A stretch of 5,956 nt of DNA from Bradyrhizobium sp. GTDB taxonomy: Bacteria > Pseudomonadota > Alphaproteobacteria > Rhizobiales > Xanthobacteraceae. Positions 1 through 5,299 of the stretch are shown piece after piece; within the stretch, counting starts at the first letter, position 1; each line of letters starts with the position of its first letter. A model generated the notes under the pieces. The model saw only the letters and a program-made list of their open reading frames with translations. It was not told the origin of the DNA and made no database searches. Location of the stretch: assembly GCA_013695565.1 (NCBI GenBank), contig JACDAG010000696.1, positions 1-5,956 of the forward strand, written 5' to 3'. The translations under genes and the position numbers were made by a program.

Positions 1-1
1 A

Positions 2-214
2 TTGGTGGGTGCCGCCATCTTGGTGCCGCTGGAGGAGGTCTCCAACAATCTGCTCGGCGGCAAGGGCGCGGGACTTACCTTCGTCGTCTACGGCGCCATC
101 ATCGTCATCATCGCGCGCTTCCAGCCGGGCGGCATTTTGGCGCTGATCAACCGGCTGTGGGCCAGACGCAAGACGGCTGAGGTTCCGGCGGCGGGAGCAC
201 CGAATGCTCCTTGA
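2..214 (+). CDS. livM: LivM-like ABC transporter permease, C-terminal end only (5' end outside window)
   Basis: This is the last 70 residues of an inner-membrane permease subunit of a branched-chain amino acid/amide (HAAT) type ABC importer. It enters the window already open at codon 2-4 and stops at the TGA at 212-214. A PLEEVSNNLLGG stretch is followed by one hydrophobic span (about GLTFVVYGAIIVIIARF) and then FQPGGILALI; the LivM family typically ends in just such a final helix with a F-x-PGG-hydrophobic motif. A short charged and Ala/Pro-rich tail (ARRKTAEVPAAGAPNAP) follows. The stop overlaps the start of the next ATPase gene by 11 bp, which indicates translational coupling in one operon. 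Substrate cannot be read from this fragment. The first visible codon (TTG) is not a real start. The family call is fairly firm because of both motif and operon context. Confidence 0.82.
   Translation: MVGAAILVPLEEVSNNLLGGKGAGLTFVVYGAIIVIIARFQPGGILALINRLWARRKTAEVPAAGAPNAP
193..197 (+). promoter_or_regulatory. Ribosome binding site for the LivG-like ATPase
   Basis: GGGAG lies 6 nt before the ATG at 204, inside the end of the permease gene. It supports the 204 start and the 11-bp gene overlap. Confidence 0.6.
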
Positions 215-971
215 AGCCCGCGACATCACCAAAGCCTTCGGCAGCTTCAAGGCTGTCGATGCCGCAAGCGTCACGCTGGAGCAGGGCGACATTCTCGGCC
301 TCATCGGCCCGAACGGTGCAGGGAAGTCGACCTTCTTCAATTGCCTGACCGGTGATCTCGTCTCGACTTCGGGCAAGGTGCTGTTCGAAGGCCACGACAT
401 CACCGCCATGACGCCGGAAGCGCGGGCGCAGCTGGGTCTGGCGCGCACCTTCCAGGTGCCGCAGACCTTTGAAGGCATGACGGTGCTGGAAAACGTGATG
501 ATCGGTGCGTTCCTGCGCACGCCGCATCGCAAGGAGGCCGAAACCAAGGCCCGCGCGGTGCTGGAGCGCGTCGGCATGAGCCGGCTGGCGGATGCGCCGG
601 CGCGTTCGCTCGGCACGCCCGGCCGCAAGCGGCTCGAGATCGCACGCGCACTCGCGACCGAGCCGAAGGTGCTGCTGCTGGACGAAGCCATGGCCGGCCT
701 GACCCAGCGCGAGGTGCAACTCGCGATCGACCTGGTGCGTGACATCCACCGCTCCGGCATTACGCTCGTGATCGTCGAGCACATCATGGAAGTCATCATG
801 TCGCTGGCGAGCCGCGTCGTGGTGTTCCATCAGGGCAAGGAGATCGCGCGCGGCAGTCCGCGCGAGGTCACGGCGAATCCGGCCGTCATTGCGGCCTATC
901 TCGGCACCCGCGCCGCCAAGGCCGCGGCCGGGCATACGCCGATCGAACTGATGGGCGGGCCCGTGACATGA
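204..971 (+). CDS. livG: LivG-like ABC transporter ATP-binding protein (HAAT family)
   Basis: This is a cytosolic nucleotide-binding subunit that pairs with LivF to drive the importer; its 255 residues are normal for LivG. Visible motifs: Walker A GPNGAGKS (35-42), Q-loop Gln84 in RTFQVPQTF, Walker B VLLLDE (156-161) with catalytic Glu161, and H-loop His193 in VIVEH. The ABC signature is abnormal: SLGTPGRKR (135-143) stands where E. coli LivG has roughly NLAYGQQRR, so the signature Gly/Gln positions are Pro/Gly. The RLEIARALA that follows is intact. Walker B continues DEAMAGL rather than the common DEPxAGL. The C-terminus (AAYLGTRAAKAAAGHTPIELMGGPVT) runs past the usual AYLG ending. The gene overlaps the permease by 11 bp and LivF by 4 bp (ATGA). 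The call as a LivG-type ATPase is firm; the transported solute is unknown and need not be an amino acid. Confidence 0.93.
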   Translation: MLLEARDITKAFGSFKAVDAASVTLEQGDILGLIGPNGAGKSTFFNCLTGDLVSTSGKVLFEGHDITAMTPEARAQLGLARTFQVPQTFEGMTVLENVMIGAFLRTPHRKEAETKARAVLERVGMSRLADAPARSLGTPGRKRLEIARALATEPKVLLLDEAMAGLTQREVQLAIDLVRDIHRSGITLVIVEHIMEVIMSLASRVVVFHQGKEIARGSPREVTANPAVIAAYLGTRAAKAAAGHTPIELMGGPVT

Positions 972-1684
972 GCGGACTGTTGCTCCGGATCGAGCACCTT
1001 GAAGTCCGCTACGGCGATCTGATCGGCGTGTCCGACGTGTCGCTCGAAGTGCCGCAGGGCAGCGTGGTCGCGCTGCTCGGCTCCAACGGCGGCGGCAAGA
1101 CCACGGTGCTCAACGCCATCGCCGGCCTGATCCCGGTGCATGCGGGATCGATCAGCTTCAATGGCGAGGAGATCGGTGGCCAAACCGCGTTCTCGATCGT
1201 GCGCAAGGGACTTGCGTTGTCGCCGGAAGGCTGGCGGCTGTTCGTGCAGCAAAGCGTCGAGAACAATCTGCTGCTCGGGGCCACGCCGCTGCACGACAAG
1301 GCGCGCGCGGCGACGCTGCTGGAGCGGGTCTACGGGATCTTTCCGAAATTGAAGGAGCGGCGTATGCAACGCGCCGGCACCATGTCCGGCGGCGAGCGGC
1401 AGATGCTGGCGGTCGGCCGCGCGCTGATGAGCGATCCGAAACTTCTGATGCTGGACGAGCCGTCGCTCGGTCTCGCGCCCACGGTCGTTGAGTCGATGTA
1501 CGAGACGTTCGGCCGGCTGCACCGGGAAGGGCTGACGATCCTGCTCGCGGAGCAATCGATCGAACTGGCGCTGGAAGTCTCCGACTTCGCGACCGTGTTG
1601 CAGGTCGGCAAGAGCGTGCTGTCCGGCACCGCCGCTTCGCTGGCGCAGGATCCCCAGGTGCAAAAGGCCTATCTCGGCGGCTGA
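968..1684 (+). CDS. livF: LivF-like ABC transporter ATP-binding protein (HAAT family)
   Basis: This is the second ATPase of the importer, 238 residues, the usual LivF length. Visible motifs: Walker A GSNGGGKTT (38-46), the LivF-type segment SPEGWRLF (85-92) with Glu87 at the Q-loop position, a canonical signature MSGGERQ (139-145), Walker B LLMLDEP (159-165) with Glu164, and Gln196 in LLAEQS where most ABC ATPases have the switch His. Glu at the Q-loop and Gln at the H-loop position are, as I recall, normal for LivF. The protein ends in the typical KAYLGG. Its ATG at 968 overlaps the LivG stop (ATGA), and a weak GGGCGGG at 953-959 could serve as ribosome binding site; translation is probably coupled. 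It is the last gene of the visible operon, since a large palindrome follows. There is no substrate information. Confidence 0.93.
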   Translation: MSGLLLRIEHLEVRYGDLIGVSDVSLEVPQGSVVALLGSNGGGKTTVLNAIAGLIPVHAGSISFNGEEIGGQTAFSIVRKGLALSPEGWRLFVQQSVENNLLLGATPLHDKARAATLLERVYGIFPKLKERRMQRAGTMSGGERQMLAVGRALMSDPKLLMLDEPSLGLAPTVVESMYETFGRLHREGLTILLAEQSIELALEVSDFATVLQVGKSVLSGTAASLAQDPQVQKAYLGG

Positions 1685-1695
1685 TGATTTAATCT

Positions 1696-1780
1696 TCGTA
1701 GGATGGGTAGAGCGAAGCGAAACCCATCAACTTCGTCCCACACCATTGATGGGTAACGCTGCGCTCCACCCATCCTACAA
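1696..1780. repeat. Compound palindromic intergenic repeat (REP/MITE-like)
   Basis: Two 34-nt arms (1696-1729 and 1747-1780) are inverted copies differing at about five positions, separated by 17 nt. Each arm also holds its own GATGGGT...ACCCATC hairpin (1702-1708 with 1722-1728; 1748-1754 with 1768-1774), so the element could fold as one long hairpin or as two small ones. The outer ends read GTAGGATGGGT and ACCCATCCTAC. I recall this as a common repeat type in Bradyrhizobium and Rhodopseudomonas intergenic DNA. It lies just after the livF stop and could stabilise the mRNA 3' end or attenuate read-through into the sulfatase gene. No T-run follows, so a classic intrinsic terminator is not supported. 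Confidence 0.85.
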
Positions 1781-1795
1781 GCCAGAATAATTGGT

Positions 1796-1800
1796 AGGAG
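1796..1800 (+). promoter_or_regulatory. Ribosome binding site for the sulfatase
   Basis: AGGAG sits 6 nt before the ATG at 1807. It is the strongest Shine-Dalgarno match in the window and fixes the sulfatase start. Confidence 0.8.
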
Positions 1801-1806
1801 AAAAGC

Positions 1807-4095
1807 ATGGCTGCAGGCATCGGTTCGCTATTCGGCGGCAAGATCGACAAGACGGTCGCGGGTTCCACGCCGTGGTGGCCGGCGGCGATCAAACCGCCGG
1901 AAGGTGCGCCCAACATCCTCGTCGTGCTGTTCGACGACGTCGGCTTTTCCGATTTCGGCTGCTACGGCTCGCAAATCAGGACGCCGACCATCGACAAGCT
2001 CGCCGCCGAAGGCCTGCGCTATTCGGGCTTCCACACCACCGCGATGTGCTCGACCACGCGGGCGGCGCTGCTCACCGGGCGCAACCATCATTCGGTCGGC
2101 GTCGGCTGCCTTGCGAATTTTGACTCTGGCTACCCCGGCTATCGCGGCAAGATCGCGCGCGAGGCGGGGACGCTCTCGGAAATGCTGCGGCCGCACGGCT
2201 ATCGCAACTATATGGTCGGCAAATGGCATGTCACGCCGCTGACCGAAAGCGGTGCCACCGGACCGTTCGATGGTTGGCCGCTCGGCCGTGGTTTTGACCG
2301 GTTCTACGGCTTCCTCGACGCCGAGACCGATCAGTTCGCGCCCGAACTGGTCTCCGACAACACGCACATCGATCCGCCCGGCACCTTTGCCGACGGCTAT
2401 CATCTGACATCCGATCTCGTCGATCAGGCGATCCGCTTCATCGCCGATCACACCGCCGACCGGCCTGACCTTCCATGGTTGACCTGGGTCGCGCTTGGCG
2501 CCTGCCATGCGCCACATCAGGCGCCCGCCGAACTCATCAAAGGTTATGACGCCATGTTTGCGCATGGCTGGGACGTCGAGCGCGAGCAGCGCATGGCGCG
2601 GCAGAAGGCCATGGGGATCGTACCTCCGGAAACCACGATGCCCGCGCGCAATGACGGCGTGAAGACGTGGGAGGCGCACAGCGAGGACGAGCGACGCGTG
2701 TTCACGCGGCTGCAATCGGCATTCGCAGGGATGCTCGACCATGCCGACCAGCATCTGGCGCGGCTCGTCGGATTTCTCGACACGGCCGGTATCCGCGACA
2801 ACACGCTGGTTCTCGTGCTGTCGGATAATGGCGCCAGCCAGGAAGGCGGGCCGCTCGGCTTCGTCAATGCGATGGGACCGTATAATTTCCGTCCCGAACC
2901 GGTCGCGGAAAAGCTGCGCCGGATCGACGATATCGGCGGGCCGGACTCGCACAGTAATTTTCCGCACGGCTGGGCAATGGCATCGAACACGCCACTGCGC
3001 CGCTACAAGCAGAACACCCATGGCGGCGGCATCCGCGATCCCTTGGTGATGTCGTGGCCGAAGCAAATCAAAGCGAAGGGCGAGCTGCGCCATCAATTCG
3101 TGCACGCCTGCGATTTGACGCCGACCTTGCTCGATCTGATTGGGATCAGTGCACCGAAGGAAATCGGAGGCCTGGCCCAAATGCCGATCGAGGGCGAGAG
3201 CTTTGCGCGCTCCGTCGCCGATCCCGCAGCACCGTCAAAATCCTCTCCGCAATACTTTGAAATGTTCGGCCATCGCGGGCTCTGGCAGGACGGCTGGAAA
3301 GCGGTGTCGTTCCATCCCTCCGGCACGCCGTTCGAGAACGACAAATGGGAGCTGTTTCATCTCGCACAGGATTTTTCGGAAACTGACGATCTCGCGGAAA
3401 AGGAGCCGGAGCGGCTGGCTGCGATGATCAAGCTGTGGTGGAGCGAAGCCGAGAAGCACAACGTGCTCCCGCTCGACGACCGCTTCGCCGCGCGCTTTGC
3501 AGAAAATGCCGCCCGGTTTCAGGGCGCACGCAGCAACTTCACCTTCCACGCCGGCATGGGGCACGTGCCGACCGACGTCGCCCCCGACGTGCGTAGCCGC
3601 AGCTATACCATCGAAGCCCATGTCGAGATCGATGCGGCCGGCGCCGAAGGCGTGTTGATCGCGCATGGCGATGCCACGACAGGCTACAGCCTTTACATCA
3701 AGGACGGCCACTTGGTGCACGATCTCAATATCGGCGGCGGCCATGAGATCGTGACCTCCGATCGAAAAGTGCCCGCAGGCGCGCATCGGCTCGGCCTGCA
3801 TGTCGAACGGCTGGTGCGCAAGGAGCCGCCGGCCAAGGGCGCGCGCACCGGGGTCAGCGAATACAAATTGCTGATCGATGGCGAGCCCGCAGGCTCGATG
3901 CAGACCCAGTTCGGGTTCAACAATTTCATCTCGTGGTCCGGGCTCGACATCGGGCGCGGTCGCTCCAGCCCGGTATCGCACTACAACGCGCCGTTCGAAT
4001 TCACCGGGCGATTGCTGCGGGTGACGGTGACCATGCACAATGATCAGAAGCTCGATGGCGATGGTGTGGGCGCGGCGGAAATGGCACGGCAGTAG
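1807..4095 (+). CDS. Arylsulfatase (type I sulfatase) with C-terminal beta-rich extension
   Basis: A 762-residue sulfatase that should hydrolyse sulfate esters (R-O-SO3) to alcohol and sulfate. No signal peptide is visible (MAAGIGSLFGGKIDKT...), so a cytosolic location is inferred, as for Pseudomonas aeruginosa arylsulfatase. The catalytic domain spans about residues 34-560. Candidate metal ligands are Asp43-Asp44 (LFDDVGFSD) and Asp340-Asn341 (LSDNG); the formylglycine position is Cys81 with Arg85; Lys139 and His141 (GKWH), His234 (ACHAPHQAP) and Lys401 (RRYKQNTHGGG) match sulfatase active-site positions. The modification motif reads C-S-T-T-R instead of C-x-P-x-R, so the usual Pro is Thr83. 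Residues about 590-755 form a Gly- and beta-strand-rich region (GYSLYIKDGHLVHDLNIGG; SGLDIGRG) that looks like a lectin-type sandwich, a common extension of large arylsulfatases. It starts 122 bp after livF behind a palindrome, so it may be transcribed separately. The family is firm; the substrate is unknown. Confidence 0.93.
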   Translation: MAAGIGSLFGGKIDKTVAGSTPWWPAAIKPPEGAPNILVVLFDDVGFSDFGCYGSQIRTPTIDKLAAEGLRYSGFHTTAMCSTTRAALLTGRNHHSVGVGCLANFDSGYPGYRGKIAREAGTLSEMLRPHGYRNYMVGKWHVTPLTESGATGPFDGWPLGRGFDRFYGFLDAETDQFAPELVSDNTHIDPPGTFADGYHLTSDLVDQAIRFIADHTADRPDLPWLTWVALGACHAPHQAPAELIKGYDAMFAHGWDVEREQRMARQKAMGIVPPETTMPARNDGVKTWEAHSEDERRVFTRLQSAFAGMLDHADQHLARLVGFLDTAGIRDNTLVLVLSDNGASQEGGPLGFVNAMGPYNFRPEPVAEKLRRIDDIGGPDSHSNFPHGWAMASNTPLRRYKQNTHGGGIRDPLVMSWPKQIKAKGELRHQFVHACDLTPTLLDLIGISAPKEIGGLAQMPIEGESFARSVADPAAPSKSSPQYFEMFGHRGLWQDGWKAVSFHPSGTPFENDKWELFHLAQDFSETDDLAEKEPERLAAMIKLWWSEAEKHNVLPLDDRFAARFAENAARFQGARSNFTFHAGMGHVPTDVAPDVRSRSYTIEAHVEIDAAGAEGVLIAHGDATTGYSLYIKDGHLVHDLNIGGGHEIVTSDRKVPAGAHRLGLHVERLVRKEPPAKGARTGVSEYKLLIDGEPAGSMQTQFGFNNFISWSGLDIGRGRSSPVSHYNAPFEFTGRLLRVTVTMHNDQKLDGDGVGAAEMARQ

Positions 4096-4101
4096 TTCTT
4101 T

Positions 4102-4245
4102 CGTCATTGCGAGCCACCGGGTCGCGCGAACGCGCGCCCGATGACAGGCTCCGCGAAGCAATCCAGAGCCGTGGGCGGGACTCTGGATTGCTTCGTCGCT
4201 TCGCTCCCTTGCACAAACGCTTCGCGTTTGTTGCAGGCAATGACG
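4102..4245. repeat. Palindromic intergenic repeat with CGTCATTGC / GCAATGACG ends
   Basis: The 9-bp outer ends CGTCATTGC (4102-4110) and GCAATGACG (4237-4245) are perfect inverted repeats. Inside are a perfect 14-bp pair, GAAGCAATCCAGAG (4155-4168) with CTCTGGATTGCTTC (4181-4194) around a 12-nt loop, and a hairpin CAAACGC-TTC-GCGTTTG (4214-4230). I recall this as a frequent dispersed repeat in Bradyrhizobium and relatives. It fills the space between two convergent genes, the sulfatase and the IalB remnant, and its hairpins could act as a bidirectional barrier to transcription or exonucleases. It encodes nothing recognisable and carries no transposase. Confidence 0.85.
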
Positions 4246-4253
4246 GCGGGGGG

Positions 4254-4631
4254 CTACTTGATCTTGTCGTATGCCGCCGCGAAATCGGTGAGCTGCATCG
4301 GAATCGTAATAGTTTCCTTACCGAGATTCTGGAACGACACTTTCAGCTGCTTGCCGGATTTCATCGCAGCCAGCATGTCCGGCGCGATCGGGCTGTTGGC
4401 GTAGCAGCCGCGTTGCTCGCAGGTCTGGATCTGCAGATCGGAGACCTTGCCGTCGTCGATCTGGAGCTTGGCGCCATCCGGCAGGTTCAGTCCGAGCGGC
4501 AACTGGACAATGGCGATGGGCTGGAGGGTGTCGCTGGCGACGCGGATGTTGAGCAGCACGATCAACTGCCCGGTCTTGGTCAGGACCGCGGTCTGCTCGA
4601 TCGCACATTCGAGCGGCGCGTCGCGGCTCAC
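4254..4631 (-). pseudogene. IalB-family (invasion associated locus B) protein, 5'-truncated remnant
   Basis: On the minus strand, 125 codons can be read from a GTG at 4631 to the TAG at 4256-4254. The body matches what I know of the IalB family: ECAIEQTAV near the start, VQLPLGLNLPDGAKLQIDDG (about 42-61), a QTCEQRGCYA cysteine pair (Cys71, Cys76), then MKSGKQLKVSFQ and a terminal FAAAYDKIK. Family members I recall are longer and begin with a signal peptide, a Pro/Ala-rich stretch and a W-x-x-x-C segment before this point. Here the frame is closed by a TAG at 4637-4635, two codons upstream of the GTG, and none of the missing part is seen in other frames upstream. Three cysteines remain, an odd number for an exported protein with expected disulfides. 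No good ribosome binding site precedes the GTG. It is most likely a non-functional remnant; a short cytosolic product cannot be excluded. It converges on the sulfatase gene. Confidence 0.72.
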
Positions 4632-4711
4632 TCGCTACCCCATCGGAACCTCGCTGATGATGGCCGGCATTCTGTTCGTCGGTCTGGTTCTTCCATGTGA
4701 GTTCGAAACGG

Positions 4712-4740
4712 TTGATCCACGATGGGATGTCGTTCATATC
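4712..4740 (+). promoter_or_regulatory. Possible sigma70-type promoter for the small gene at 4774
   Basis: TTGATC (4712-4717) and CATATC (4735-4740) are 17 nt apart. The -35 match is fair and the -10 match weak. Transcription would begin near 4747, about 27 nt before the gene. The 142-bp gap 4632-4773 holds nothing else I can support. Confidence 0.3.
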
Positions 4741-4773
4741 GCGCCCAGCAAGTTGCGATGCCGGGAGAGCATG

Positions 4774-5013
4774 ATGGATGAATTGAACGGGCGCCTGATG
4801 GCCTGCGAGATCCTGGTCACGGGATTGATCGCGCGCGTCGCCAACAACTCGTCCGATCCGCTGCGATTCCTCACCGACTTCCGCGATGAGATCAAAGCGG
4901 TGGTGAAAGGCGTCAACATCGCCGGAATGGAAAACACCGAACGGGTACGGCAGGTCGCGCAGGCGAAGGTCGATGAATTGTTCTCGCTGATGAAGCCGCC
5001 GAGCTCGGATTGA
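4774..5013 (+). CDS. Small hypothetical protein (79-80 aa)
   Basis: I do not recognise a named family. The product, MDELNGRLMACEIL onward to FSLMKPPSSD, is short, has no signal peptide or clear membrane span, and looks mostly helical. A hydrophobic first part (LMACEILVTGLIARVA) is followed by a charged middle (FLTDFRDEIKAVVKG) and an amphipathic end (ERVRQVAQAKVDELFSLM). A Shine-Dalgarno GGGAG at 4763-4767 lies 6 nt before the ATG at 4774, which I prefer to the adjacent ATG at 4771, only 3 nt away. An in-frame ATG further up at 4657 would add a hydrophobic stretch but has no ribosome binding site. Codon third positions look GC-rich and gene-like. I have an unverified impression that similar small proteins occur in Bradyrhizobium. 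It is divergent from the IalB remnant and probably monocistronic. No function is assigned. Confidence 0.7.
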   Translation: MDELNGRLMACEILVTGLIARVANNSSDPLRFLTDFRDEIKAVVKGVNIAGMENTERVRQVAQAKVDELFSLMKPPSSD

Positions 5014-5081
5014 GCAAAGCTGAAATCCGAAGAGCCTGAAATCCAAGAAAGCCTTGTTTTGCAGCTATTTCCTGAAATACC

Positions 5082-5166
5082 TTAGAACGTTTCAAATCCA
5101 AATTTAGAACGATTTCAAACTGTAGTTTAGAACGTTTTCAAACTGCAGATTAGAATCTCTATCAAC
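5082..5166 (+). repeat. Four direct repeats of TTAGAACGnTTTCAAAC upstream of the TonB receptor (candidate operator array)
   Basis: Three close copies and one diverged copy start at 5082, 5104, 5127 and 5150, spaced 22, 23 and 23 bp, roughly two helical turns. Copy 1 is TTAGAACGTTTCAAAT (16 nt), copy 2 TTAGAACGATTTCAAAC, copy 3 TTAGAACGTTTTCAAAC, copy 4 TTAGAATCTCTATCAAC. Linkers are also similar (TGTAGT, TGCAGA). A dyad AAACTGTAGTTT (5117-5128) bridges copies 2 and 3. TTTAGAA resembles one half of the iron control element (Irr box) of Rhizobiales, but the second half is not a clean TTCTAAA. Lying about 135-220 bp before an outer-membrane siderophore receptor, the array is a plausible regulator binding region; the regulator is inferred, not seen. 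Confidence 0.7.
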
Positions 5167-5202
5167 TCGTTCGATTCATTTCAGTTTGTTGCCGTAATCA
5201 CA

Positions 5203-5231
5203 TTGACCTGAATTTCCCTGCTCGATAGCAC
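5203..5231 (+). promoter_or_regulatory. Possible promoter of the TonB-dependent receptor gene
   Basis: TTGACC (5203-5208) and TAGCAC (5226-5231) are 17 nt apart. The -35 is good and the -10 poor. It lies 37 bp downstream of the direct-repeat array, which would then sit upstream of the -35, better suited to activation than to occlusion of the promoter. The rest of the gap 5014-5299 is AT-rich; it also holds CTGAAATCC twice (5020-5028, 5036-5044) and a related CCTGAAATAC at 5071. I see no clear terminator there for the small gene. Confidence 0.3.
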
Positions 5232-5286
5232 CCCAATGGGATGGATCGTCGCGCGTCAAAAATGCGCACGAACCAGAAGTGTTTTC

Positions 5287-5291
5287 AGGGG
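5287..5291 (+). promoter_or_regulatory. Ribosome binding site for the TonB-dependent receptor
   Basis: AGGGG lies 8 nt before the ATG at 5300 and supports that start over the in-frame GTG at 5279. Confidence 0.6.
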
Positions 5292-5299
5292 CGCGTTTC

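Noticed and set aside
1696..1780. Intrinsic terminator after livF
   Set aside because: The stem is strong but no T-run follows; it is better described as a dispersed palindromic repeat.
1828..3180. A 450-codon open frame on the minus strand opposite the sulfatase
   Set aside because: It is rich in Arg/His with no recognisable motif and lies opposite a clear sulfatase; long antisense frames are expected in GC-rich codon-biased DNA.
4107..4700. A 197-codon plus-strand open frame across the palindromic repeat and the IalB remnant
   Set aside because: It runs through a dispersed repeat and antisense to IalB-like coding sequence, with no ribosome binding site or known motif.
4657..4773. Upstream in-frame ATG giving the small protein a hydrophobic leader (MMAGILFVGLVLPC)
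   Set aside because: No Shine-Dalgarno sequence before 4657, no basic N-region, no proper lipobox, and the stretch overlaps a likely promoter; the 4774 start has a good ribosome binding site.
5103..5119. A standard Irr/ICE box
   Set aside because: TTTAGAA matches one half, but the other half is TTTCAAA rather than TTCTAAA, so a canonical site is not supported without binding data.
5082..5166. CRISPR array
   Set aside because: Units are only 16-17 bp, spacers 5-6 bp and similar to each other, and no cas genes are present; it fits operator repeats.
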